Part shown: one piece after another, positions 6,883 through 13,815 of the stretch
How positions within the stretch are numbered: the first letter of the stretch is position 1
How the letters are laid out: every line of letters begins with the position of its first letter
From: a bacterium UBP8_UBA817
Lineage (GTDB): Bacteria; Margulisbacteria; Marinamargulisbacteria; UBA817
NCBI GenBank assembly: GCA_002296285.1
Contig: DBHX01000023.1
Coordinates: 1-13,815, forward strand
Direction of reading: 5' to 3'
DNA length: 13,815 nt
Notes under the pieces: model-generated
Seen by the model: the letters and a program-made list of their open reading frames with translations, nothing else
The model's database searches: none
What the model was told of the DNA's origin: nothing
Translations under genes and position numbers: made by a program

Positions 6883-8616
6883 ATGTGGTCGTTTATAAAA
6901 AAATACCCCTCAAAATATTGGCCTTGGTACATTTCTGGGTTTATTGCGTTGATCTTAACAACATTTATCACCACCTTGATTCCCATTGAAATCATGCATA
7001 TTGTAGACGCCATTCACCAACAACAAGGATGGCCGACATTGCAACCCATGATTGTTCGTCTCATCGGCTTTGCCATGGGCTTGGCCGTTGTTCGAACGTT
7101 ATCTCGCATTCTTATTTTTATGCCTGGGCGTTATGTTGAATATGATCTTCGAAAAGAAATCCATGCCCACCTACTTACCCTACCCCCAGTATTTTTTAGA
7201 GAACATACCATTGGGGATACCATGTCCCGCATGATCAATGACATTCAAGCATTACGGCTCATGTCGGCCTTTGGCTTTCTCCATATTATTAACACCACCA
7301 TGATCTATGTATTGGTCATTGTCCAAATGGTGGCCATTCACCCCATGTTGACCTTATGGGTGTTGCTGCCAGTTCCATTTGCCTTGTTGGTCATTCGTTT
7401 TTTCGTCAAGCGGTTGTACAAATACATCAAAGCCTCTCAGGAGCAATTGGGATTGATTACAGATTTTTTTGTGGAATCTGTGGCCAATATGAGCCTCATT
7501 AAAACCTACACTGCCGAACAGCGCATCATTCACGAAATGCAAAAAGATAATACTCAATACCGAGACACCCAAATTGGCTTAGCCAGCATACGTTCCACGA
7601 TGTTTCCATTCATTGCAACCATTGGATCGATTGGCCAAATCATTTTGCTTTATCAAGGTGGGCAGTACGTGATTGGCGGTCAAATAACCATTGGTGAACT
7701 GGTGGCCTTTAGTACCTATCTGGTCCTCCTGGCTTGGCCAACCGCCGCTCTATCGTGGATCATCAATATCATCCAACGGGGCATGGCGTCATTGGTTCGC
7801 GTGCAAGATATTTTATCCACCCAGCCCCACCCGCAACTGGATGCCCCCACCACATCACCGATGCAAAAAGCCCCAAAGATCACATTAAACAACTTAACGT
7901 TTCATTATGATTCTGCGACCAAACCGGTGTTATCTGATATTTCACTCACCGTACAACCCGGAGAGCGATTGGGTATTTTTGGGGCCACAGGATCTGGGAA
8001 AACAACCCTTGCCAATTTGGTTGGGCTATTGGAACCCACCGCACCCAATACCATTTTTTATGATGATATTGATGTAACACAATCCAATGTTACCCAATTG
8101 AGATCGGGAATTTCATTGGTTCCTCAAAAACGATTTTTATTTTCGACCACTATTCTAAAAAACATTTTATTTACCAACCCCAACGACGAAAAAGGCGCCG
8201 CAGAATTGGCGGCTAAACGTGCCTGTATCCTAGGAGACATCACTGATTTCCCAGACCATTGGGATACCATGGTTGGTGAAAAAGGAATCATGTTATCGGG
8301 CGGTCAACAACACCGATTGGCCATGGCACGAGCCTATGCCGCTGATCACCATGTGCTCATATTGGACGATGTTTTATCGTCAGTGGACCATGATACGGAA
8401 CACCAAATGGTTGAGGCCCTATACAACAGCCCCAACCCGCCTACCACCATTATCATTGCCCATCGCATCTCAGCATTGAGCGATTGCAACCACATTATTG
8501 TGCTTGATGATGGCCAGATTGTTGACGAAGGAACCCATGATGAACTCATTGCCAAAGATGGTGCCTACAAAGCCACCTGGCAGTATCAACAAATGGAGGC
8601 GCAATTCAATGACTAA
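6883..8616 (+). CDS. ABC exporter half-transporter with degenerate ATP site (MdlA-like)
   Basis: This 577-residue half-transporter has an N-terminal six-helix exporter membrane domain (about 1-320) and a C-terminal ATPase domain (about 335-570). The ATPase has Walker A GATGSGKT (367-374, K373), a Q-loop (LVPQ), canonical signature LSGGQ (471-475), Walker B VLILD (491-495) and the H-loop His527. The residue after Walker B is Asp496 rather than the catalytic Glu (LDDVLSSVD). That is the hallmark of the degenerate-site subunit of heterodimeric exporters such as TM287, BmrC and MdlA. The partner follows immediately, overlapping by 8 bp. The substrate cannot be read from the sequence; drugs, lipids or peptides are all known for relatives. 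No Shine-Dalgarno is seen before the ATG, so start use or a leaderless transcript is open, but the N-terminus looks complete. Confidence 0.93.
   Translation: MWSFIKKYPSKYWPWYISGFIALILTTFITTLIPIEIMHIVDAIHQQQGWPTLQPMIVRLIGFAMGLAVVRTLSRILIFMPGRYVEYDLRKEIHAHLLTLPPVFFREHTIGDTMSRMINDIQALRLMSAFGFLHIINTTMIYVLVIVQMVAIHPMLTLWVLLPVPFALLVIRFFVKRLYKYIKASQEQLGLITDFFVESVANMSLIKTYTAEQRIIHEMQKDNTQYRDTQIGLASIRSTMFPFIATIGSIGQIILLYQGGQYVIGGQITIGELVAFSTYLVLLAWPTAALSWIINIIQRGMASLVRVQDILSTQPHPQLDAPTTSPMQKAPKITLNNLTFHYDSATKPVLSDISLTVQPGERLGIFGATGSGKTTLANLVGLLEPTAPNTIFYDDIDVTQSNVTQLRSGISLVPQKRFLFSTTILKNILFTNPNDEKGAAELAAKRACILGDITDFPDHWDTMVGEKGIMLSGGQQHRLAMARAYAADHHVLILDDVLSSVDHDTEHQMVEALYNSPNPPTTIIIAHRISALSDCNHIIVLDDGQIVDEGTHDELIAKDGAYKATWQYQQMEAQFND
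8594..8599 (+). promoter_or_regulatory. Ribosome binding site that fixes the second ABC gene start
   Basis: TGGAGG lies nine bases before ATG 8609, inside the end of the first ABC gene. It decides for ATG 8609 over the in-frame codon at 8498, which would add 37 polar residues read from inside the first ATPase gene. Confidence 0.75.
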
Positions 8617-10351
8617 AGCCGCATCTGATCGACAATATTTGATTCAATACCTTTATTATTTAAAACGACACAAGGTTCGATTGGGCATTAGCTTAATCTC
8701 GATTCCTCTGATTGCGGCCATTCATATTTCTCAGCCCCTCATTATGAAGTATGCCATTGACCATGTGTTTTTGAATCAACAAATCCAGCAGTTGCACATT
8801 GTGGCCAGTCTTTTGGCACTTGCCGTGGTTGGGGAATTCACGCTTCGATCATTGCAATCGTTCTTATTTCAGCACATCGGTCAACACACCGTCACCGATA
8901 TCCGTCATGATTTATTTTCCCATGTAACTCAATTAAAAATGAGTTACTTTGACAAAACTCCACAAGGGGTTCTGACCTCACGATTAACCAGTGATTTGGA
9001 ATCGCTTAACGATAGTTTTGCGACGGGTGTGGTCACATTAATTGCCGATATTTTAACCATTATTGGTATTTTGACGGCCATGTTTTTATTAAGTGTTGAG
9101 CTAACCTTGGTGACATTGCTCATTACCCCTCCATTGTTTATATTTGTAAATATTTGCAGAAAACAGCTTCGGACCCAGTACAATCGAATCCGATCAACCA
9201 TTGGAAAATTGAATGCATCCATTCAAGAGCAACTGGAGGGTTTGCCCATTATCCAACAATACAATCGGCAAGTCATTAATGCATCTGAATTTGATGATTT
9301 AAATACTGCGTATCGAAAAGCCACCATTTCATCGGTAAGCTACGATGCGCTGCTTTACTCTGTCATTGAATCCATGGCCAGCATTACCTTGGGGATTGTG
9401 ATTGGGTACGCCTTGGGATTTCAACAACAAGACACCATTACCATCGGATTATTGGTGGCATTCATTGACTACATTCAAAAGTTTTTTCAACCCTTGAAAG
9501 AGATCTCCAATAAATTTGCTATCCTTCAGCATGCCCTGGCCTCGCTTGAAAAAATATTTGGGTTGTTTAATGTCACAGAGACCATGCCCATTAAAGACAA
9601 GAAACTTCACCATTTTTCCGGAAAAATTTCACTTCAAGATGTTCACTTTCACTACCCGTCTTTTCCTGATAAGCCTGTCATTAAGGGCATTTCATTTGAT
9701 GTTCAACCGGGGCAAACGATTGCCATTGTAGGCCCAACGGGATCCGGGAAAAGCAGCCTCATAAAAATAGTATTGGGGCTCTATGAAGGATACACAGGAT
9801 CCATTCAATTGGATGGTCAGGAATTGCGTGATTTGGATCCGAGCTCCATTCGTGAGCAGATGGTCACTGTTGGGCAAGACGCCCGGTTATTCAATCGAAG
9901 CATTGCGTTTAACATTACCCTTGGGAACCCCTCGATTTCTGATGATGATGTGATGCGCGCCCTGACCATGGCCAACGCCTTGCATATTATTGAAAACTTA
10001 CCCAATGGCATTCATAGCCCCATCAACCAATTTGGCCAACAGCTATCGGCCGGGGAAGCGCAACTGATTGGATTTGCACGGGCTCTGGCAAGTCCCGCCC
10101 CCCTGATTTTATTGGATGAGGCCACGGCCAATATTGATAGTTTAAATGAACAGGCCATCCAATTGGCCACCGAGCGATTGCTTCAAGAAAAAACCGTCAT
10201 TGTTATTGCCCATCGCTTATCCACCATCCAACACGCCGATATCATTATTGCACTTAAAAATGGACAGATCATTGATATGGGCGACCATGAATCTTTGATT
10301 GATGCCGATGGGTTTTACTCCAAACTGTATCGCATGCAGTTTACTCATTAA
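8609..10351 (+). CDS. ABC exporter half-transporter with canonical Walker B (MdlB-like)
   Basis: This 580-residue partner of the preceding half-transporter has a six-helix membrane domain (about 1-325), then an ATPase domain with Walker A GPTGSGKS (375-382, K381). Walker B is LILLDEATANID with catalytic Glu504, and the H-loop is His535. Its signature is LSAGE (479-483) instead of LSGGQ. In the heterodimer, its Walker motifs pair with the LSGGQ of the first subunit to form one working ATP site. Its LSAGE pairs with the Asp496 subunit to form the degenerate site. This complementary arrangement shows the two genes encode one asymmetric exporter in the inner membrane. The gene is complete and the 8-bp overlap implies balanced synthesis. 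No terminator hairpin is visible after the stop. Confidence 0.94.
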   Translation: MTKAASDRQYLIQYLYYLKRHKVRLGISLISIPLIAAIHISQPLIMKYAIDHVFLNQQIQQLHIVASLLALAVVGEFTLRSLQSFLFQHIGQHTVTDIRHDLFSHVTQLKMSYFDKTPQGVLTSRLTSDLESLNDSFATGVVTLIADILTIIGILTAMFLLSVELTLVTLLITPPLFIFVNICRKQLRTQYNRIRSTIGKLNASIQEQLEGLPIIQQYNRQVINASEFDDLNTAYRKATISSVSYDALLYSVIESMASITLGIVIGYALGFQQQDTITIGLLVAFIDYIQKFFQPLKEISNKFAILQHALASLEKIFGLFNVTETMPIKDKKLHHFSGKISLQDVHFHYPSFPDKPVIKGISFDVQPGQTIAIVGPTGSGKSSLIKIVLGLYEGYTGSIQLDGQELRDLDPSSIREQMVTVGQDARLFNRSIAFNITLGNPSISDDDVMRALTMANALHIIENLPNGIHSPINQFGQQLSAGEAQLIGFARALASPAPLILLDEATANIDSLNEQAIQLATERLLQEKTVIVIAHRLSTIQHADIIIALKNGQIIDMGDHESLIDADGFYSKLYRMQFTH

Positions 10352-10422
10352 CACGAATCCCCCTTTTATTTTTTATTCATTTTAATCAGGCATTTTGATA
10401 TTTTTCATTGTATGATAAACAA

Positions 10423-10429
10423 AAGGGAG
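10423..10429 (+). promoter_or_regulatory. Strong ribosome binding site of the lipoprotein gene
   Basis: AAGGGAG lies six bases before ATG 10436 and supports that start over the in-frame ATG at 10412. The rest of the 84-bp spacer (10352-10435) is AT-rich. TATGAT at 10411-10416 could be a -10 element, but no -35 at the right distance is seen. There is no clear terminator for the ABC genes. Confidence 0.7.
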
Positions 10430-10435
10430 AACACC

Positions 10436-11557
10436 ATGAAACAATGTTTATATCTGTTATTATTTTGCTTTTTATTTATGTCATGCAGTAAAACTGAGAC
10501 AAAAACCACATCATATGTTGGCCCCGGGTCTGAATACAGCATCACATTTAATGAATCTGACAGCACGTTTGATTTAACCGAATCGGACGCAAGTTTAACC
10601 ATTTCCGGCAGTTATACCACACTATCCTCTGGGTTTAAAAAATTAACGGTTGGGAGTGTTTCTGGGGGTGGTTCTGAAGGCCCGTCGGCGGGGGATCAAG
10701 CGTATGGAGTGGATATTCCTGGGGTGATTTTCTTGCTGAAACCGTTGGAAGAAAACAGCGAAATTATTCCCATGGTGTCAAAAGGCAGTTGCCCCACTGG
10801 AGACTTCACCATGAATTGGATCATCACTGGGATTGAAACTGGGACCGTGTTTAAAAATGAGTGCACTGATGGTGTTGGAACGCCAAAAGGCATTGATGCC
10901 TTGGGAACATTTTCTTACACCCACAGCTCGACACAAGGGGTACTGCCCAAAAAATTTGATATTTGTGGCAATGAATTTGATGAGTTATTTGACCTTGGGA
11001 CCATTGCCTGCAGCGCTGGCATTGCAACACCGGCGGATGAAGCGGCCGCAAAAATGTATTTAACGGCCAATGGGGGGGCCATTGTAAAGATTGAAGATGA
11101 CGCTGGTGGCAGTGATGACAATGACGATACCATTATTGTTGGCTTACCCGTCAATACCGTTGTCAAAGAAAGTCTGGCGGATGATTACATTGGCATGATT
11201 ATGATGAATAATCCCAGTGGTCAAGATTCGGTATTCTTAATTAAAGCCACTGTAGATAGCGATGCCGTCATTACCATTTCAGAAGTTGACCCTGACACAG
11301 ATGCAGCGATTACCACCAATTTTAAAGATGCATCAGCGACAATGGCGGATATTAACCAACCATCCACCGGGTTTTCTCGGGGCACGTATTTGGTCAGTGT
11401 CAATAATGGATCAGGAGGATTCACATCCATTACCAATAAAAAAATTAGTTGCATGTCCAATCAAAACATTAATGGCACCAGCAAAAATTTCATTTTCTGT
11501 GTTGGGGAAGACACTAGCAGCGATCAAATGTTAAATGTACTGTTGATTTCAAAGTAA
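10436..11557 (+). CDS. Orphan lipoprotein with paired cysteines and acidic linker
   Basis: This is a 373-residue predicted lipoprotein of no family I recognise. A signal peptide with lipobox FMSC puts the lipidated Cys at residue 17, after a hydrophobic core rich in Leu/Phe. The mature protein is Ser/Thr/Gly/Asp-rich with alternating strand-like segments, suggesting a beta-rich periplasmic or surface protein. Apart from Cys17 and the Cys4/Cys11 of the signal, there are six cysteines at about 119/143, 177/192 and 339/355. They are close in sequence pairwise, suggesting three disulfides. An acidic low-complexity stretch (about 221-231, DDAGGSDDNDD) separates the N-terminal two-pair part from a C-terminal part containing one pair. 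A Gly-rich linker occurs at about 76-87. It has its own strong ribosome binding site, no overlap with neighbours, and probably its own transcript. Confidence 0.82.
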   Translation: MKQCLYLLLFCFLFMSCSKTETKTTSYVGPGSEYSITFNESDSTFDLTESDASLTISGSYTTLSSGFKKLTVGSVSGGGSEGPSAGDQAYGVDIPGVIFLLKPLEENSEIIPMVSKGSCPTGDFTMNWIITGIETGTVFKNECTDGVGTPKGIDALGTFSYTHSSTQGVLPKKFDICGNEFDELFDLGTIACSAGIATPADEAAAKMYLTANGGAIVKIEDDAGGSDDNDDTIIVGLPVNTVVKESLADDYIGMIMMNNPSGQDSVFLIKATVDSDAVITISEVDPDTDAAITTNFKDASATMADINQPSTGFSRGTYLVSVNNGSGGFTSITNKKISCMSNQNINGTSKNFIFCVGEDTSSDQMLNVLLISK

Positions 11558-11618
11558 CCCCGAGGTGGGATTGGCATTTAATTTAAATTCAAAAACTATA
11601 AAAAATTAATTACTATTT

Positions 11619-11623
11619 AAGGA
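11619..11623 (+). promoter_or_regulatory. Ribosome binding site in front of the interrupted kinase-fold gene
   Basis: AAGGA is seven bases before ATG 11631. That ATG opens a frame of only 12 codons before TAA 11667-11669, but the same frame then stays open to 12551. This is the best evidence for where the intact gene once began. The spacer before it (11558-11618) is AT-rich, with a 10-bp palindrome AATTTAAATT at 11580-11589 and no convincing promoter. Confidence 0.55.
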
Positions 11624-11704
11624 TTCAAAAATGACTTATTCGGTATTGAGATCACCTATTTTTAAATAAACCCACCCGGCACAACGTTTTTTTGGGCGTA
11701 TTAT

Positions 11705-11746
11705 AAAAAAGGGTGGCGGGCCCATTCGCCCATTGAACCGGCCACC
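11705..11746 (-). terminator. Terminator-like hairpin facing left, inside the interrupted gene
   Basis: On the minus strand, GGTGGC (11746-11741) and GCCACC (11717-11712) can pair. A nested GGGC/GCCC stem lies between them, with a 9-base one-sided bulge, and the structure is followed by CTTTTTT (11711-11705). The order stem then T-run fits an intrinsic terminator for leftward transcription. No leftward gene ends nearby; the nearest is the helicase about 1.3 kb away. The internal bulge weakens the structure. Confidence 0.3.
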
Positions 11747-12551
11747 TTATGGCCAAATAACACCCCGTAGCGGTCCAGTTGAGCGACCATTCGCACCATT
11801 TAGACTGCCTTTGACAGGATCAATCGCCTCCTCAATACTCCCAACCACGCGGTGTTTCTCGAGCAACCCGTCCAAAGACATGGGCATGCAACAATTTAAG
11901 TTTTTATGGGAGCTCATGGGCTTGGGAGACATGACACCGCCACCATTGAACCCTAAAGATATTTCGGTGGTTCCTTTGGCGGAGCTATTAAGCCATACAA
12001 AAGAAGGTGGCGCAGCTCCCACTTCCATGGATGAAATGAATGCCTACCATGACACCATCAATACACTATTAACACGTTGTAATTTAACCAAATACTTAAC
12101 CCGTTTTCCAAAAGATTCTTTAACCCAAACGCAATACTCACGATTGGGTCGCATACTTGTTGGAAAAACCCCTTCGGATCATTACTGGCTGCTCAAATTT
12201 GTTCCTTTTAATGAATGCCTTCGTGAATTTTTGGGGCCATGCTTGGCCACGATTTGTGAAGAACGTACCATGGTGTTAAAACATGTGATGATGCATGTCA
12301 CAGAAGATGGAAAATTGGGGGTATTGGACCCATTTAAGCCCCAAATTGCCATGGCGGCCAAAGAAAAGAAACAAGTTTTTGTTGCACGGCAATTTTATCC
12401 TGACTCAATGACATTGAATGATAATGGGGATATTTCAAATGAAGTAAAAAAATTAACCGCGGCCATTCCAAACTCCACATTTATTCGAAATTATGTCTTG
12501 TTGCATGGATTTTATGTGATGCTGACTTTAATAACCCCGGCAACTTTTTAA
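11733..12551 (+). CDS. 5' open fragment of the kinase-fold gene (N-lobe part)
   Basis: This 272-codon stretch is open from a TTG and ends in TAA after the frameshift. Nothing like a ribosome binding site precedes the TTG. In-frame ATGs at 11880 and 11886 also lack one, so it is doubtful that this is translated by itself. It holds a proline-rich N-terminus, a segment MDEMNAYHDTINTLLTRCN and the Lys/Glu pair of the putative N-lobe. It also holds FVARQFYPDS, a strand pattern leading to the hinge region. The final residues after HGFYV (about ten) are out-of-frame sequence rather than the native continuation. If translated, the product would lack the catalytic loop. Confidence 0.45.
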   Translation: MNRPPYGQITPRSGPVERPFAPFRLPLTGSIASSILPTTRCFSSNPSKDMGMQQFKFLWELMGLGDMTPPPLNPKDISVVPLAELLSHTKEGGAAPTSMDEMNAYHDTINTLLTRCNLTKYLTRFPKDSLTQTQYSRLGRILVGKTPSDHYWLLKFVPFNECLREFLGPCLATICEERTMVLKHVMMHVTEDGKLGVLDPFKPQIAMAAKEKKQVFVARQFYPDSMTLNDNGDISNEVKKLTAAIPNSTFIRNYVLLHGFYVMLTLITPATF

Positions 12552-13030
12552 TAGAGAATCGATTAAACGCGCCACAGGTTAAGGCCTTAACATCGATTGA
12601 TTATGGCCAGATTTTGCAAGAGACGAATGGTCATAGTGGGCATCGCCGCGGCACATTGCCGGATCGTCGCTTCATAAGCAACACATTTGATGGTGGCCCG
12701 AATGAATTTTTTAAACGACAATGCGCCGATGGGTTTAATCCCATGTTGCGCATTCTGTATGTTCGATTTCTTGAGTCCCATGAACGGGTTGGGGTACTTA
12801 GAGCCAAAGCAAGGGAACTCGCCCTTAATGACTTAAAACACCTGAAACTACGATCGGGTGACCAAAAACGCTTTGCCTACAAAACAGAGGACATCAAATT
12901 ATTTCTAACCTATATTGGGATTCCAACACATCCTGACCATTTGCAGGGGCTCGAACGATTAAAAGAAAGTGACCCGGTAACACTATATGAAATTGTTACG
13001 GGTTGGAAAATTGAAGATGCGCGTTGTTAA
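12515..13030 (+). CDS. 3' open fragment of the kinase-fold gene (catalytic-loop part)
   Basis: This is the continuation in the other frame, open upstream to at least 12482 and ending in TAA 13028-13030. It begins with DADFNNPGNFLI and continues to LTSIDYGQIL, then GHRRGTLPDRR and a helical C-terminus ending EIVTGWKIEDARC. The only start codon candidate giving a sizeable product, TTG 12614, lies downstream of the IDYG motif and has no ribosome binding site. Independent function is therefore unlikely. Its stop shares TTAA with the convergent helicase gene. Confidence 0.45.
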   Translation, partial: CDADFNNPGNFLIENRLNAPQVKALTSIDYGQILQETNGHSGHRRGTLPDRRFISNTFDGGPNEFFKRQCADGFNPMLRILYVRFLESHERVGVLRAKARELALNDLKHLKLRSGDQKRFAYKTEDIKLFLTYIGIPTHPDHLQGLERLKESDPVTLYEIVTGWKIEDARC

Positions 13031-13815
13031 TAGTTGCTTTTATTAAATAAATCCCGGCATCTGATTTTGAGTATGGACGCAATGGCATCTTCCGGGGACC
13101 GGTCCTTGAGAATGCTCTTGGCCATGTCCAAATGAAAGCCTTTGGGCTCACATGTCTGAACATCGGTTAAAAACTTGGCCTTTTTACTGTCCAAAACCTC
13201 GGCGGCTGTTGGGACTTCTTTTTTCTTTATCCCACCCTTTTGCTGCTTAATAATGCGCTTAAATTTAAAGAATTCACGCTCTTTCACAAATGTGATCGAT
13301 ACCCCTGATTGACCCGCACGACCCGTTCGGCCAATGCGATGGGTGTAGACTTCGGTATTTTGTGGCACAGAATAATTAATCACATGGGAAATATTTTTCA
13401 CGTCAATCCCACGCGCTGCAACATCGGTCACCACCAATATATCGCACTGCTTGGTTTTAAACTTGGCCAAGGATCGCTCCCGCTGTGCTTGGGATAAATC
13501 CCCATGCATGCACTCAACAGAGTACCCATGATTAATGAGTGTGGCCGCCAACTCATCCACTTCTCGCTTGGTATTGCAAAAAATAAAGCCATAAAACTCT
13601 GGAAAACTATCGATGACTCGACTCAATAACTTCACTTTATTAATGCGATCACACTTATAAAACGTTTGCTCAATTTGTGGTTTTTGACCACTCGCTTCAC
13701 TGGTGGTATTGATGCTCATGGGGTTCACCAAATACGAGTTGGCCACTTTCATCACAAACTTTGGCAATGTGGCTGACAATATAATGGTCCGCCGATCTGG
13801 ATTGGTATTGTCAAC
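13027..13815 (-). CDS. DEAD-box ATP-dependent RNA helicase, C-terminal part (5' end outside window)
   Basis: The frame is open to the window edge, so the N-terminal RecA domain with the Q motif, Walker A and DEAD box is not visible. What remains starts just before motif III (SAT, 13776-13768). The second RecA domain follows: motif IV FIFCNTK, a segment VECMHGDLSQAQRER, motif V TDVAARGIDV and motif VI YTHRIGRTGRAG with the arginine fingers. All are intact. After the core, residues read KEREFFKFKRIIKQQKG then PTAAEVLDSKKAKF. This is the linker type seen in DeaD/CshA-like helicases, but the protein ends about 90 residues after motif VI (FNKSNY) without a DbpA-type RNA-binding domain or an Arg/Gly-rich tail. 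It probably remodels RNA in cold adaptation, ribosome assembly or mRNA decay. It converges on the kinase-fold gene within TTAA. Confidence 0.93.
   Translation of the reverse strand, partial: VDNTNPDRRTIILSATLPKFVMKVANSYLVNPMSINTTSEASGQKPQIEQTFYKCDRINKVKLLSRVIDSFPEFYGFIFCNTKREVDELAATLINHGYSVECMHGDLSQAQRERSLAKFKTKQCDILVVTDVAARGIDVKNISHVINYSVPQNTEVYTHRIGRTGRAGQSGVSITFVKEREFFKFKRIIKQQKGGIKKKEVPTAAEVLDSKKAKFLTDVQTCEPKGFHLDMAKSILKDRSPEDAIASILKIRCRDLFNKSNY

Larger units (their letters stand above)
11631..13030 (+). pseudogene. Interrupted atypical kinase-fold protein (premature stop plus frameshift)
   Basis: Read as one gene, this would encode about 466 residues beginning MTYSVLRSPIFK. Two lesions break it: TAA at 11667-11669 in frame after codon 12, and a one-base loss near 12510-12513. 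Restoring a T there joins the two frames as HGF-L-CDADFNNPGNFLI. The parts form an atypical kinase pattern. A beta-strand Lys occurs in WLLKFV (codon 12195) and a helix Glu in REFLG (12225). The catalytic-loop-like segment DADFNNPGNFLI has Asp (12518 or 12524) and Asn (12542), and IDYG stands in for DFG (Asp at 12599). This resembles PI4K- or HipA-like kinase folds more than canonical Ser/Thr kinases. A helical C-terminus follows. The match is by motif only and the substrate is unknown. A sequencing error could explain the indel, but less easily both lesions. Confidence 0.6.

Noticed and set aside
8346..8555. Minus-strand open frame across the first ABC ATPase domain
   Set aside because: It is antisense to conserved Walker B and H-loop codons and has no coding features of its own.
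8498..8608. 37-residue N-terminal extension of the second ABC gene
   Set aside because: It overlaps the first ATPase gene, is unlike exporter N-termini, and a strong ribosome binding site points to ATG 8609.
11558..11577. Terminator after the lipoprotein gene
   Set aside because: CCC...GGG can form only a three-pair stem and no T-run follows it.
11631..11669. Twelve-codon leader peptide with its own ribosome binding site
   Set aside because: It is in the same frame as the following long open stretch, has no regulatory amino-acid run and no attenuator hairpin, so an interrupted gene start is the simpler reading.
12500..12530. Programmed -1 frameshift in the kinase-fold gene
   Set aside because: No X XXY YYZ slippery heptamer lies in the right phase; a lost base in the T4 run explains the change of frame better.

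Overview
The window looks like tightly packed chromosomal DNA from a Gram-negative bacterium. The evidence is a predicted outer-membrane beta-barrel, two lipoproteins with lipoboxes, a DjlA-type membrane J-protein, a SlyD-type FKBP and a heterodimeric ABC exporter. The DNA is moderately AT-rich by eye. The lineage cannot be fixed from the sequence alone. There are no rRNA or tRNA genes, no IS element and no CRISPR array. Genes overlap by 4 bp at three same-strand junctions, and two convergent pairs end inside one shared TTAA.

Layout: (1) 1-189 is the 3' end of an unidentified gene. (2) 226-1862, minus strand, is a two-gene unit: a DjlA-like TerB/J-domain membrane co-chaperone, then a translationally coupled unknown protein built from two copies of the same domain. 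(3) 1948-6296, plus strand, is a four-gene unit: a CHASE2 class III adenylate cyclase, a secreted SH3-like protein, an M48-type zinc metalloprotease lipoprotein and a FadL/PorV-like outer-membrane barrel. It connects periplasmic sensing and cAMP production with cell-envelope proteins and is the best candidate here for an undescribed functional module. (4) 6293-6781, minus strand, is a SlyD-like prolyl isomerase, converging on the barrel gene and diverging from the next unit across a 101-bp spacer that holds a perfect 15-bp palindrome. (5) 6883-10351 is a pair of ABC half-transporters (MdlAB/TM287-288 type) with one degenerate and one canonical ATP site. (6) 10436-11557 is an orphan lipoprotein with three closely spaced cysteine pairs. 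(7) 11631-13030 reads as one gene for an atypical kinase-fold protein, interrupted by an in-frame TAA at codon 13 and a one-base frameshift just before the catalytic loop. (8) 13027-13815, minus strand, is the C-terminal half of a DEAD-box RNA helicase that runs off the window.

Most genes serve the envelope or protein folding: sensing, proteolysis, export, outer membrane, J-protein and FKBP. The kinase-like relic is the outlier. Its motif arrangement recalls PI4K/HipA-type kinase folds, known both as toxins and as effectors of host-associated bacteria, but nothing else here proves a host-associated lifestyle.
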